Positions 48,641 through 57,962 are shown, numbered from the stretch's first letter. The stretch: DNA of 64,000 nt from Bacillus niameyensis (GCF_001375535.1 NZ_LN831197.1:2611230-2675229); one strand, 5' to 3'. The notes: a model not told the origin generated them from the sequence alone. Program-made: numbers and translations.

Positions 48641-48844
48641 ATGTTTAGCCTCGACTATTTGTCTTATTTGTTTGTTATTCTTATCATAACCGGTTTACTA
48701 ATTATAACAATGGATGCTAAAGCTTATAAAAAGGAAGGAAAGAAAAAGGAGAAAAAATTTTCACTTTTTCTTGGATGGATGAATATTGGCTTAGGTGTAG
48801 CAATCGTTGTTGCCAATTGGGTGTATGATACATGGTTTTGGTGA
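48641..48844 (+). CDS. Small two-helix germination receptor D subunit (CLC_0170-like)
   Basis: A 67-residue membrane protein with two transmembrane helices (about 6-24 and 44-62) joined by a very basic loop containing KAYKKEGKKKEKKFS. Small two-helix D subunits accompany many ger receptor operons and modulate receptor function. It lies 24 bases after the C subunit gene with AAGGGG upstream, so it is part of the operon. Sequence family name CLC_0170 is from memory. Confidence 0.8.
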   Translation: MFSLDYLSYLFVILIITGLLIITMDAKAYKKEGKKKEKKFSLFLGWMNIGLGVAIVVANWVYDTWFW

Positions 48845-48983
48845 TCTAGATTTGTAGAAGAGTGATCATCCTGTCGCAAGCCATTACTCGCTATTAATGA
48901 AAAAATTGAGAAACAGAACAGTCTTTACGCTGATTTTGAATATTTAAAGACTCTTTCTATGTTTAGGTAGGTTGTGATCAAAG

Positions 48984-50339
48984 ATGCAAACAAAAAGTCA
49001 AAAACCATGGCTACTTGTTTTAACAATTGGCCTTGGCACATTATTAAACCCATTAAATTCTTCGATGATTTCTGTCGCATTAACACGAATGCAACACGAC
49101 TTCGGGCTGACATTTGCGGATGCTTCCTGGCTCATATCCGTATTTTATCTCGCAAGTGCAGCCGCCCAGCCTGTTATGGGAAAATTAAGCGATATGTTTG
49201 GCCCCAAGCGATTATTTCTTGCAGGACTAATTATTGTTGCAACAGCTTCCGCCTTAGCACCCTTCTCACCAAACTTCACTTTCTTATTAGGCTGTCGTGC
49301 TCTTCAAGCTGTCGGAAGTTCGACTTTATTCCCGAGCGGGATGAGCATGGTGCGGACAAGCATTTCTGAAGGTCAAGCAAAAGCATTGGCAACTTTATCG
49401 ATATTTGCCTCTACTTCAGCTGCCTTTGGCCCTTCCATTGGCGGATTTTTAATTGAATCATGGGACTGGCCTTCAATTTTTGTTGTGAATTTCCCTTTCA
49501 TTATTACCGGATTTATTCTAGCTATATTTATTTTACCAAATGAAGGACAGGGGAAAATTGAATTAAAACGCATTGATTTTCTCGGAATCGGACTTTTTAT
49601 TACCTCCATCATCGGATTGATTTTATTTCTGTTGTCTATTGAGGATCAAATTCACTGGTGGGCATTGTTCATTTTTCTAGCTGCAGCTATTGCCTTATAT
49701 GTTTATGAGCGAAAACATCATGAGCCGTTTATCGACATTAATTCGTTAAAGCGAAATCCCGTTGTTTCGCTCATCTATTTGCAGTTTATATGCATTAATC
49801 TTGTGTATTATTGTTATTTTTTTGGCTTCCCCACATTCTTACAACAAGTTCATCATTATAGTGAAAAACATACAGGGCTTATTATGCTTGCTCTTGCTGG
49901 GTTTGGCGTAATTGTCGCCCCTATTGCTGGACGTATGATTGATCGACACGGATCGAAACCTCCGCTTATTACAGGAGCATTGATTCTTTTCATTGGAACG
50001 GCCATGTTATTAACGTTACATGAAGACTCATCCCTTCTGTGGCTTTTAGTCATTATGGCAGTGCTAGGAATGAGTAACGGTTTTAATAATATTTCAATGC
50101 AGACTGCTTTATATGAGCATGTCCGTCCAGAAGATACAGGCTCATCTTCAGGTCTGTTCCAAACGAGTCGTTATCTCGGATCCATTCTTTCGTCCAGCTT
50201 ACTCGGGATCGCATTTAATCGTCATCTAGATACCCAGCATCTTCATAATGTGGCGCTTATTTGTTTGATTTTTTGCTTGTTAGTAGTAATATTGGCACTT
50301 CGGTTACCGCGGGAAAAAAGCAGACAGCATTCCGAATAA
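48984..50339 (+). CDS. MFS drug exporter (DHA2/EmrB-QacA family)
   Basis: Efflux transporter of 451 residues with about fourteen transmembrane segments. Seen: LTIGLGTLLNPLNSSMISVA, the DHA2 helix 1 with Asn in NSSM, MGKLSDMFGPKRLFLAGLII (MFS loop), and the antiporter-type STSAAFGPSIGGFLIESWDW in helix 5. It ends with the conserved SSSGLFQTSRYLGSILSSSL region. A start with a strong anti-SD match (AGGTTGTGATC) lies upstream of ATG 48984. Single gene; regulator not adjacent. Confidence 0.9.
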   Translation: MQTKSQKPWLLVLTIGLGTLLNPLNSSMISVALTRMQHDFGLTFADASWLISVFYLASAAAQPVMGKLSDMFGPKRLFLAGLIIVATASALAPFSPNFTFLLGCRALQAVGSSTLFPSGMSMVRTSISEGQAKALATLSIFASTSAAFGPSIGGFLIESWDWPSIFVVNFPFIITGFILAIFILPNEGQGKIELKRIDFLGIGLFITSIIGLILFLLSIEDQIHWWALFIFLAAAIALYVYERKHHEPFIDINSLKRNPVVSLIYLQFICINLVYYCYFFGFPTFLQQVHHYSEKHTGLIMLALAGFGVIVAPIAGRMIDRHGSKPPLITGALILFIGTAMLLTLHEDSSLLWLLVIMAVLGMSNGFNNISMQTALYEHVRPEDTGSSSGLFQTSRYLGSILSSSLLGIAFNRHLDTQHLHNVALICLIFCLLVVILALRLPREKSRQHSE

Positions 50340-50404
50340 TTTTAAAAATTCACTTTCCTTTCTCTCCAAGGTTGCCTACAATTTAAGAGAAGGGGGAGAG
50401 GGAA

Positions 50405-51184
50405 ATGGAAAATAAAGTTGCTGCAAAACTCGATGTTCAAGCTTATCTGGATCGAATAGGATATACAGGGCCGATTGATGGAAGTGCCGAGACACTTGCC
50501 CAGCTTCAGGAACGTCACCTCCATACAATACCTTATGAAAACTTTGATATTTTAAATGGAGTACCTTTATCTTTAGAGGTGCCCGATCTCTTCGATAAAA
50601 TTGTGAAACGTCACCGCGGTGGATATTGTTTTGAACTAAATGCTCTTTTTAGTTGGTTACTACGAGAACTAAGGTTTAAGGTAACGGATTACTTTGCGCG
50701 ATTTTGGCGGGATGAGCCCAATACTCCACCTAAGCGCCGTCATCATGTATTAAAAGTGGAAGCAAAAGGAAAATCGTATTTGTGCGATGTCGGTGTTGGA
50801 GGCATCGTTCCAAGAAGACCGATTCAAATGGTAGAAGGCCTTGTTCAAGAGCAAGGCGATGAAATCTATAAGTTAGAGCGTGATCCTTATTTCGGCTGGA
50901 TGTTATATGAAAAGAAACGTGGCGAATGGAGTGAAATCTTTTCCTTTACAGAAGAGCCGCAACTGCCAAAAGATTATATTATGGCTTCTTTCTGGTGTGA
51001 ACATGCACCAGAGTCAATTTTTAGGAAGAGTCCGATGGTTGCGATTCGTACTGCGGAGGGAAGGAATTCTGTTAATGGCGATGAGTTTCGGATTTTTACG
51101 AAGGACAGTGTTCGTGCCTTTAAACCGGAGTCAGAGGAAGAGTTTCAGGAAGCTTTGAAAAATCACTTTGGAATTGTTTTATAG
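50405..51184 (+). CDS. nat: Arylamine N-acetyltransferase
   Basis: Cytoplasmic enzyme of 259 residues that moves acetyl groups from acetyl-CoA to arylamines and hydrazines. The catalytic triad is visible: Cys75 in HRGGYCFELN, His113 or His114 in KRRHHVLKV, and Asp128 in CDVGVGG. Also HTIPYENFDI near the N-terminus, typical of NAT enzymes. AGAAGGGGGAGAGG precedes the ATG. Single gene, followed by the 52-bp hairpin array. Confidence 0.93.
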   Translation: MENKVAAKLDVQAYLDRIGYTGPIDGSAETLAQLQERHLHTIPYENFDILNGVPLSLEVPDLFDKIVKRHRGGYCFELNALFSWLLRELRFKVTDYFARFWRDEPNTPPKRRHHVLKVEAKGKSYLCDVGVGGIVPRRPIQMVEGLVQEQGDEIYKLERDPYFGWMLYEKKRGEWSEIFSFTEEPQLPKDYIMASFWCEHAPESIFRKSPMVAIRTAEGRNSVNGDEFRIFTKDSVRAFKPESEEEFQEALKNHFGIVL

Positions 51185-51263
51185 ATAGTAGTTCTGGTAA
51201 AGGCTATATGGGAGAAACGTCTTGGTGACTGAAATTACCCTATAATAAGCTAAAAAGAGACCG

Positions 51264-51627
51264 CCTCTCATGTCCCATACCATTGATAAAAAGATGTGCT
51301 TGGGACGTGAGACTGCCTCTCATGTCCCGTACCATTGAAAAATGGATGTGCTTGGGACGTGAGACCACCTCTCATGTCCCGTATCATTGAAAAAAGGATG
51401 CGCATGGGACATGAGACCACCTCTCATGTCCCGTATCATTGAAAAAAGGATGTGCTTGGGACACGAGACTGCCTCTCATGTCCCGTATCATTGAAAAAAG
51501 GATGTGAATGGGACATGAGACCACCTCTCATGTCCCGTATCATTGAAAAAAGGATGTGCTTGGGACGTGGGACGGCCTCTCATGTCCCATAACGATGAAA
51601 AAAGCACGGGAACGGGATATGAGTTTG
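51264..51627. repeat. Seven-unit 52-bp tandem array of hairpin repeats
   Basis: The sequence CCTCTCATGTCCC occurs at 51264, 51316, 51368, 51420, 51472, 51524 and 51576, exactly 52 bases apart. Every unit continues with a (T)ACCATTGA or (T)ATCATTGAAAAAAGG stretch, a GATGTG segment and GGGAC(A/G)TGAG. The unit end GGGACATGAGA pairs with the next unit's TCTCATGTCCC, so six consecutive hairpins can form. The last unit is degraded. The array lies between the convergent nat and pgmB genes, without spacers of unique sequence. Confidence 0.9.
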
Positions 51628-51637
51628 GGTATGTACT

Positions 51638-52285
51638 TCAATAATACCGCTCCACATCAAAATCCTTCAAAGATCGATAAACAATATCCGCATCTGTTAA
51701 ATCTTCTTCTCGACCAACACCGATCGCCAGCATCCCGGCAACTTTTGCGGCTTCCAGTCCTGCTTGCGAATCTTCAAAAACAGCACACTCTTCATAGGAA
51801 ACTCCCAATCGATCAGCTCCTAACGTAAAAACTTCTGGATCGGGTTTTGCCTTGGAAACAGAATTTCCGTCGATCACAACATCAAAATACGACTCAAGAC
51901 CGACATTTTTTAGAATGATTGGGGCATTTTTGCTTGCGGAACCAAGGGCGATTTTTACTCCTCGCCCTTTCAACTCCTGCAATAATTCCAAAACACCTTC
52001 TAAAATTTCCGATTCATCAAGTCGCGAAATATATTCAACGTAACGATCGTTTTTTTCGGTTGCCATCTTCTCCTTCTCTTCCAGAGAAAACTGATCTTGC
52101 ATATGACCGACTTCTAACAAAATATCCAAAGAAGTCATTCGCGAAACTCCCTTGAGTCTCTCGTTGTCCTCTATAGTAAATTCAAAGCCCAATTTCCCCG
52201 CGAGTTCTTTCCAAGCGAGATAATGATATTTTGCCGTATCGACCAGCACGCCGTCCAAATCGAAAATGGCACATTTATACTTCAT
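51638..52285 (-). CDS. pgmB: Beta-phosphoglucomutase
   Basis: Haloacid dehalogenase-family enzyme of 215 residues that converts beta-glucose 1-phosphate, the product of the upstream phosphorylase, to glucose 6-phosphate. Seen: the nucleophile and acid Asp9 and Asp11 in FDLDGVLVDT, the cap helix LKGVSRMTSLDILLEVG, LGSASKNAPIILKNVGL and the DSQAGLEAAKVAGM metal-site region. ATG 52285 is chosen (GGAGGG eight bases upstream, one base after the GH65 stop); the frame extends upstream inside the GH65 gene without support. Confidence 0.94.
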   Translation of the reverse strand: MKYKCAIFDLDGVLVDTAKYHYLAWKELAGKLGFEFTIEDNERLKGVSRMTSLDILLEVGHMQDQFSLEEKEKMATEKNDRYVEYISRLDESEILEGVLELLQELKGRGVKIALGSASKNAPIILKNVGLESYFDVVIDGNSVSKAKPDPEVFTLGADRLGVSYEECAVFEDSQAGLEAAKVAGMLAIGVGREEDLTDADIVYRSLKDFDVERYY

Positions 52286-52286
52286 A

Positions 52287-54560
52287 TCATTTACCCTCCA
52301 GTGGAATTTCAACACGATTCTCAAGCTTAACTGGTTTACCATATACGTGGATCGTTTTGCTGCTTCCACGGACTAGTGAGAAAGTTGTAGCGCGGTCGCT
52401 CACATTTACATCAATGACGCTATCTTCGAAGTGAACTTTAAAATGATACCCTGTCCATTTCTCTGGTAAAGAAGGGGCGAAATACAATCCGTCTTCCTTA
52501 ATTCGCAAGCCTCCGAAACCATAGACAATCGCCATATAGTTTCCACCCATATTAGCGGTATGAATGCCATCCTTCGTATTTTTATGCGTATTGAATAAAT
52601 CGAGTTTGGCCGATTCTCCGAAATAAGCGTAAGCTTTATCATACCTTTTCAATTTCGATGCGACGATGCTAAAGATCGCTGTAGATAAGGAAGAATCGTG
52701 CGTCGTAATTTTTTCATAATAATCAAAGGAATGTTCAATTGTACTTATGTCTTGCGCATCTTCTAATATGAAGTGAGCTAACACCGTATCTGCTTGTTTA
52801 CAAACTTGATGACGGTATAAATGAAGCGGATGATAGTGTAAAAGCAATGGGAATTTATCTCCTGGTGTACTTTCCAAATCCCATACTTTTTTACTTAAGA
52901 AAGAATCATCTTGCGGATTAATATCCAATTCCGCATCATAAGGCAAATACATCTTTTCGGCTGCCTTTTTAAACTCTTCAATCTCCCTATCAGCCAATTT
53001 AATTTTATCGATCACGTTACTCCCTTGTAAAAGCTCATAAAACTTCACTGCCCAATTAAAATTATGTTGAGCCAATACGTTCGTGTAGTAATTGTTATTG
53101 ACGATGCACGTATATTCATCAGGACCTGTCACATCGTGAATCATGAACTTTCCATCGTAAAAATGACCGGCATCTAGCCAAAGTCTCGCTGTTTCAAATA
53201 TAATTTCAGCACCATATTCGGCAATGAACTCTAAGTCTTTTGTAACTAAATAATAATTAATAATCGAATAAGCAATGTCCCCGTTAATATGATACTGGGC
53301 AGAACCTGATGGATAATAACCAGAACACTCTTGGCCAGAGATCGTCCGCCATGGATAGAGCGCTCCTTTTTCATGGCCCATAATCCGAGCATGTTCCCGT
53401 GCCGCATCCAAGATGTTATACCTATATTGAATAAGACTTTTAGCTATTTCAGGTTGCGTCAGCAAAAAGAATGGCTGGATATACATTTCAGTGTCCCAAA
53501 AATAATGCCCTTCATATCCTTCTCCACTAAGACCTTTTGCTGCGATATTACTAAAGCGATCTTTACCAACCGATTGTAATAATTGATAAAGATTATAATA
53601 AGTGGCAATCCGTAAATCCTCATCCCCATATACGTCAACACTTGCGTTCTCCCAATACTCGGTCAAAAACTGTTCCTGTTCTTCATATAAATCAGCTAAC
53701 GGTCTTGAAGCGACCTCTTTCATTAACTGCAAGGCTTGTCCGCGGCAATCATCGTAACGAATTGAATCACAAACGATCGTATATTTCGTTAAGCTAATCG
53801 ATTCATTTTCAGCAATCGTTGTAGTCAGTTCACATTCTGCCGAATCAGCACCGATCTCATTTTTCCACTCGCATTCTTTCGATAATTGATTTTTCACGGC
53901 GGAACAAACATGTAAATGAGACTTTGAAGTCCGCGAAGCTATAAGGGAAATTCCCTCTTGTTCCTCTGCTGTTTCCACTAGAATATGCTGAAAGCTTTCT
54001 GCCGCAACACGGGGATCATCCGGATTAAAATAATTTTGCACATTACCAAGATGAGTGGAGATAAACTTTACCTCTCCAGAAAAATTCTTCGCTGTCACTT
54101 CATATTCAATCGTAAACAATGGCAATATTTTAAAAGAGGTCATTCTTGTTATGACAATTTCCACTTCATGGTTTTTAGGAGAGCGCCAAAGAATCGTTCT
54201 CTTTGTTACACCTTTCTCCATATCTAAAGAACGGACACTTTTTAAAACTTTTCCAGAAAACATACTAAATTCTTCATCATCAATGAAAAGCTTTATCCCC
54301 TGTGTATCAACAACATTCACAATCGTTTGTTTTTCTTCTACAAAACCATATAGCTTTTCGGCTTGTTTCATCTCCGCTATATCATAAAATCCGTTGATGT
54401 ATGTTCCTCGAATGGATCCATATCCATCAGGGTAGCCCTCTTCAAAGTTAGAACGGACACCTAAGTATCCGTTCGCATTATGAAATAAAGTCTCTTTAAC
54501 CATTAGCTCTTCACGATCAAGACTGAAATCATCCACTTCATAGACTAAGTTATTATTCAT
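52287..54560 (-). CDS. GH65 family disaccharide phosphorylase (maltose phosphorylase-like)
   Basis: Phosphorolytic cleavage of an alpha-glucobiose, giving beta-glucose 1-phosphate and glucose. The 757 residues match GH65 phosphorylases such as B. subtilis YvdK. Seen: an N-terminal beta domain, AAKGLSGEGYEGHYFWDTEM (about 340-359), TISGQECSGYYPSGSAQYH, and the general acid Glu482 in HDVTGPDEYT. Near the C-terminus GIHTANMGGNYMAIVYGFGG. The two downstream partners, pgmB and upstream permeases, fit a maltose role; kojibiose, nigerose or trehalose specificity cannot be excluded by reading. Confidence 0.9.
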   Translation of the reverse strand: MNNNLVYEVDDFSLDREELMVKETLFHNANGYLGVRSNFEEGYPDGYGSIRGTYINGFYDIAEMKQAEKLYGFVEEKQTIVNVVDTQGIKLFIDDEEFSMFSGKVLKSVRSLDMEKGVTKRTILWRSPKNHEVEIVITRMTSFKILPLFTIEYEVTAKNFSGEVKFISTHLGNVQNYFNPDDPRVAAESFQHILVETAEEQEGISLIASRTSKSHLHVCSAVKNQLSKECEWKNEIGADSAECELTTTIAENESISLTKYTIVCDSIRYDDCRGQALQLMKEVASRPLADLYEEQEQFLTEYWENASVDVYGDEDLRIATYYNLYQLLQSVGKDRFSNIAAKGLSGEGYEGHYFWDTEMYIQPFFLLTQPEIAKSLIQYRYNILDAAREHARIMGHEKGALYPWRTISGQECSGYYPSGSAQYHINGDIAYSIINYYLVTKDLEFIAEYGAEIIFETARLWLDAGHFYDGKFMIHDVTGPDEYTCIVNNNYYTNVLAQHNFNWAVKFYELLQGSNVIDKIKLADREIEEFKKAAEKMYLPYDAELDINPQDDSFLSKKVWDLESTPGDKFPLLLHYHPLHLYRHQVCKQADTVLAHFILEDAQDISTIEHSFDYYEKITTHDSSLSTAIFSIVASKLKRYDKAYAYFGESAKLDLFNTHKNTKDGIHTANMGGNYMAIVYGFGGLRIKEDGLYFAPSLPEKWTGYHFKVHFEDSVIDVNVSDRATTFSLVRGSSKTIHVYGKPVKLENRVEIPLEGK

Positions 54561-54645
54561 TTACGACATACCTTTCGAAAATTATTTGACAGTGCTAAAT
54601 CAAGTTGGTTGCTTCTAAGCAAATAACTCTCTCATCTGGAGATCA

Positions 54646-55482
54646 TTACTTAATCGCCCCTTCTCCAATCCCTTTAATAATGTACTTTTGTGAGATGGCA
54701 TAGAAAATTACGATCGGAATAATCGTCATCGTTAAGCCTGCCATAGCAAGATTCCATTGGATCGTAAATTCTCCAAAGAAATAGAAAGTAGAGAGTGGAA
54801 TTGTTCGCAAATCTTTATCAGAAAGAGTTAACGATGGCAATAAATAGTCATTCCAAATGGCGATAACAGCCAAAATCATGACTGTAACGGTAATCGGTTT
54901 AAGCATTGGAAAAATTATTCTCCAAAAGATCCCGAACTTAGAAGCCCCGTCAATCATCGCTGCTTCTTCCAACGTTACTGGAATCGATTTAATAAAACCG
55001 TGGTAAAGAAAAACAGACATTCCAGCATGAAAACCAATGTTCATATAAATTAAACCGCCATGCGTATTAAGCATCGGAATTCCTAGTGTATCGCCAATTC
55101 CATTCATAAATTGCATTAATGGCATCATTAACGTCTGAAATGGAATAAGCATCGTCGCAACAAGTGTCATAAAGATAATTTTACTTAAAGCATGATCATT
55201 TCTTACTAACATCCAAGCAGTCATAGAAGACAGAATAACAATAAAGATGATGGATACAACTGTCACAAAAAGAGAGTTCTTAAAGGCAAGCAGAAAATTC
55301 ATTTTTTCCATCGCCGTACTATAGTATTGAAAACTGAACTTCGATGGAAGTGCTAGTGCATTACTATAGAGTTCCTCACGATTTTTAAAAGAATTCACTA
55401 GCATAATGTAAACGGGCGATAGAAAAACGAGCGCGAGGAGGAAAAGTAGTATTTCTGCTAAGAATTTTCTCGCTCTATTCAT
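54646..55482 (-). CDS. Sugar ABC transporter permease (MalG/MdxG-like)
   Basis: Membrane subunit of 278 residues, six transmembrane segments. The coupling EAA motif is EEAAMIDGASKFGIFWRIIF (about 180-200). The first helix starts LLFLLALVFLSPVYIMLVNS. The start ATG shares its first base with the stop of the preceding permease (TAATG). No ATP-binding subunit is in the operon, so a shared MsmX-type ATPase probably powers it, as for B. subtilis Mdx transporters. Confidence 0.92.
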   Translation of the reverse strand: MNRARKFLAEILLFLLALVFLSPVYIMLVNSFKNREELYSNALALPSKFSFQYYSTAMEKMNFLLAFKNSLFVTVVSIIFIVILSSMTAWMLVRNDHALSKIIFMTLVATMLIPFQTLMMPLMQFMNGIGDTLGIPMLNTHGGLIYMNIGFHAGMSVFLYHGFIKSIPVTLEEAAMIDGASKFGIFWRIIFPMLKPITVTVMILAVIAIWNDYLLPSLTLSDKDLRTIPLSTFYFFGEFTIQWNLAMAGLTMTIIPIVIFYAISQKYIIKGIGEGAIK

Positions 55483-56357
55483 TACATTTCCACCTCACGT
55501 TTCTTCGTAATGTAAACCTGTGTCAGGGTAATTGCAGCCACAACAATGAAGAATAAAATGGCTTTCGCTTGACCATATCCATAATGACTATAACCGAAAA
55601 TTTCGTTAAATATATTCATCGCAAATAACTCAGTCGAGTTAACAGGTCCGCCGTTCGTTAGAGAAAGATTTACATCGTAAATCTTAAATGCATTTCCAAG
55701 TGTTAAAAATAAACAGATCGTGAAGGAGGGCATAAGTAAAGGAAAAATAACTTTTGTAATCCTTTGCCACATATTGGCACCATCTACTCTTGCAGCTTCT
55801 AGCAATTCATTAGGGATACCTTGTATTCCAGCAAGATAGATAATCATCGTATAGCCGGCCATTTGCCATGTAAAAACTACTACAAGTGCAATAAGTGCAT
55901 ATTTCGGATCCAATAACCAATTGAAAAATACTTTACCGAGACCTGTGGACTCTCCAAGTGTTTTAAAAGCATCAGTAAAGATAAATTGCCATATATAACC
56001 TAAAATTAACCCACCGATTAAGTTAGGCATAAAAAGCATCGTCCTAGCTGCTTTAGTTGTGCGCAATTTAGTTGTAACAAGTAAGGCAAAAGTAAGACCT
56101 AATACATTCACAGAAACTAGTGCTAATACAGTGAATTCAATAGTTTTCCATGCAGAAGAAAGAAAACGTTGATCACTAAATATTTGAACAAAGTTATCAA
56201 GACCTACAAAAACCTTAGGATTAGAAGGAATACCATCCCAATCAAAAAATGCGTAATAAATCCCAATAATAAATGGGATAATGACGACTGTTGTAAAAAT
56301 AAACAAAAGTGGCACTGTAAATAATGCGTACCAAAGCTTATCTTTTCCTTTATTCAA
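55482..56357 (-). CDS. Sugar ABC transporter permease (MalF/MdxF-like)
   Basis: Membrane subunit of 291 residues with six hydrophobic segments. The EAA motif is NELLEAARVDGANMWQRITK (about 190-210). Start is TTG at 56357 behind AAGGGA. A terminator-like hairpin separates it from the upstream binding protein gene, so the permeases may be made at lower level than the binding protein. Pairs with the downstream MalG-like permease. Confidence 0.92.
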   Translation of the reverse strand: MNKGKDKLWYALFTVPLLFIFTTVVIIPFIIGIYYAFFDWDGIPSNPKVFVGLDNFVQIFSDQRFLSSAWKTIEFTVLALVSVNVLGLTFALLVTTKLRTTKAARTMLFMPNLIGGLILGYIWQFIFTDAFKTLGESTGLGKVFFNWLLDPKYALIALVVVFTWQMAGYTMIIYLAGIQGIPNELLEAARVDGANMWQRITKVIFPLLMPSFTICLFLTLGNAFKIYDVNLSLTNGGPVNSTELFAMNIFNEIFGYSHYGYGQAKAILFFIVVAAITLTQVYITKKREVEM

Positions 56358-56385
56358 GACAATCCCTTCTTTCCAAGTTCATTAT

Positions 56386-56433
56386 AAAAACAAAAGCCCA
56401 TCACTTTATGTAAATATTACATTTGTGATGGGC
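56386..56433 (-). terminator. Internal terminator between binding protein and permease genes
   Basis: On the minus strand GCCCATCAC pairs with GTGATGGGC (plus-strand 56425-56433 and 56396-56404), extended by ATGTAA/TTACAT, then TTTTGTTTTT. Its position inside the operon suggests partial termination. Confidence 0.85.
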
Positions 56434-56467
56434 TCCGTTGAGGGACGAAATATTATATCGTAATCGA

Positions 56468-57718
56468 CTACTTCACACCGTTCGCCCAAGCAGCATCTAA
56501 TTTTTCGAGGAATTGCTGACCTGTCATATCTTTTGATAAGAAAAATTCTTGTGTTGCTGGTGTAAGATCGTTAACAACAATATTTGAAGGATAATAACTA
56601 CTTGCCCACGGAATAGTTTCACCACTATTCGAAGCATCTAGTACCGCCTGTGATAATGGATCCAAACCCTTTGCCTCGATATTTGTCATCGCTGGAATAA
56701 ATCCAAATTCCTCAACAATATAGCGCTTTCCTGTTTCACTTGTGAACATCCAGTTTAAGAACTCGCTCGCTGCCTTAATCTCAGCTTCGTCCTTCTGACT
56801 ATTAATTGCCCAGTTATTTCCAACACCAACTGCTAGTTTATCATTTCCTTCAAGCGGGAAAGCCATCATCCCAATGTCAAAACCTAACTCATAGTCTTCA
56901 AACATCCCGTACGCCCAGTTACCTTGGTGAATCATCGCTGTTTTTCCAGTTGCGAAGTCACCGATATTACCATCATAAGTTATTTCTACGGGATTTTTTG
57001 CATTAGCCTTGATAGCATCCATAAATTTAGCGAAATCTTGGAATTCCTTAGTATCCGCCATTTTCACCTCACCTTTGTTTAACTTTTCCAAAAAGGCAAG
57101 CGGATCATCTTGGAGTGCAAATGGTGTATTTAAGATGTGTCCAATTAAGAAATAAGCTTCTTGGGACAACCCAAAACCATTGATGCCTTGATCATTATAT
57201 TTCTCCAATACCTTTACAAATGAGTTGTAATCCGTTACATCTTTAGGGTCTACCATGTCTTTGTTATAAACAATCCCATATCCTTCTACCCCATATGGAA
57301 TGCCGATAATTTTGTCATCTATTTTCAATTCCATATTAGGCGCAATATTTTTAACATACTCTTCATTACTTAAATCATAAAGGTAGGATTTAAGCTTCTC
57401 AGTGTGTTCTGGAGTTACGCTAAAAATAGATGGACCTTGATTACTCGACAGTTTTGTTTGCAATTGCTGCATATATTGGTCACCGGCAGCACCCCATATT
57501 TCCACTTTATTTCCTGTTTCTTTCGTATATTCTTTAGCCAAGGCTTCTAATTGGTCTACAATCTCAACTTTACTATTAAAGATGGTAATTGTTGGAGCTG
57601 ATGATTCTTTTCCATTCCCATCTTTATTATCCTTATTCGTTCCACATCCTGCCAAAGCTAATCCAGCGACAAGGGAAATTACAAATATTAAAGTAAACAT
57701 TTTATTAAACTTACGCAT
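56468..57718 (-). CDS. Sugar ABC transporter substrate-binding lipoprotein
   Basis: Extracellular solute-binding protein of 416 residues (family 1). The signal peptide ends in lipobox GLALAGCGT (Cys about 26). Typical family parts are visible: ITIFNSKVEIVDQLEALAKE and KVEIWGAAGDQYMQQLQTKL at the start, then IIGIPYGVEGYGIVYNKDMV, GKTAMIHQGNWAYGMF and the C-terminal WTSETGKRYIVEEFG-like stretch. The ribosome binding site is AGAGGAGATGA. First gene of the operon. By context it binds maltose or malto-oligosaccharides. Confidence 0.92.
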   Translation of the reverse strand: MRKFNKMFTLIFVISLVAGLALAGCGTNKDNKDGNGKESSAPTITIFNSKVEIVDQLEALAKEYTKETGNKVEIWGAAGDQYMQQLQTKLSSNQGPSIFSVTPEHTEKLKSYLYDLSNEEYVKNIAPNMELKIDDKIIGIPYGVEGYGIVYNKDMVDPKDVTDYNSFVKVLEKYNDQGINGFGLSQEAYFLIGHILNTPFALQDDPLAFLEKLNKGEVKMADTKEFQDFAKFMDAIKANAKNPVEITYDGNIGDFATGKTAMIHQGNWAYGMFEDYELGFDIGMMAFPLEGNDKLAVGVGNNWAINSQKDEAEIKAASEFLNWMFTSETGKRYIVEEFGFIPAMTNIEAKGLDPLSQAVLDASNSGETIPWASSYYPSNIVVNDLTPATQEFFLSKDMTGQQFLEKLDAAWANGVK

Positions 57719-57745
57719 TTTATCATCTCCTCTTGATTTTTTCAG

Positions 57746-57757
57746 TAAAACGTTATA
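57746..57757 (-). promoter_or_regulatory. Candidate LacI-type operator
   Basis: TAAAACGTTATA, an imperfect palindrome centred on CG, lies between the predicted start site and the binding protein gene. A LacI-family regulator gene is adjacent. Candidate only. Confidence 0.4.
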
Positions 57758-57762
57758 CTAAC

Positions 57763-57791
57763 AAATTAACCAGTTTTGGTAGCGTTGTCAA
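57763..57791 (-). promoter_or_regulatory. Promoter of the maltose operon with overlapping cre site
   Basis: On the minus strand TTGACA (57791-57786), 17 bases, then TAATTT (57768-57763). TGACAACGCTACCA (57790-57777) fits the CcpA site consensus TGWNANCGNTNWCA with one mismatch and overlaps the -35 element, so catabolite repression is expected. Confidence 0.7.
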
Positions 57792-57923
57792 GAAGTATTT
57801 TCCACTTAACATTATTTGATAAACCTCTACAAATAGGATAATTCAAGTAATTTCCTTAATAATTAGCATACTACGGACATTAATAAATATTTATCCTTTT
57901 AGAAATTTTTTCGACTTACCAAT

Positions 57924-57959
57924 AAAAAAGGCATGATAACAAGTTATCAGCCCCTTTTT
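57924..57959 (-). terminator. Terminator of the LacI regulator gene
   Basis: On the minus strand AAAAAGG arms and TGATAAC/GTTATCA form a hairpin (57931-57950 core) followed by CCTTTTTT. Confidence 0.75.
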
Positions 57960-57962
57960 ACA

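Noticed and set aside
51264-51627. 52-bp array considered as a CRISPR locus
   Set aside because: The whole period is repeated, no unique spacers exist, and no cas genes are near.
51556-51828. Open frame of 90 codons across the array end and pgmB
   Set aside because: It overlaps pgmB on the opposite strand and repeat units, with no start signal.
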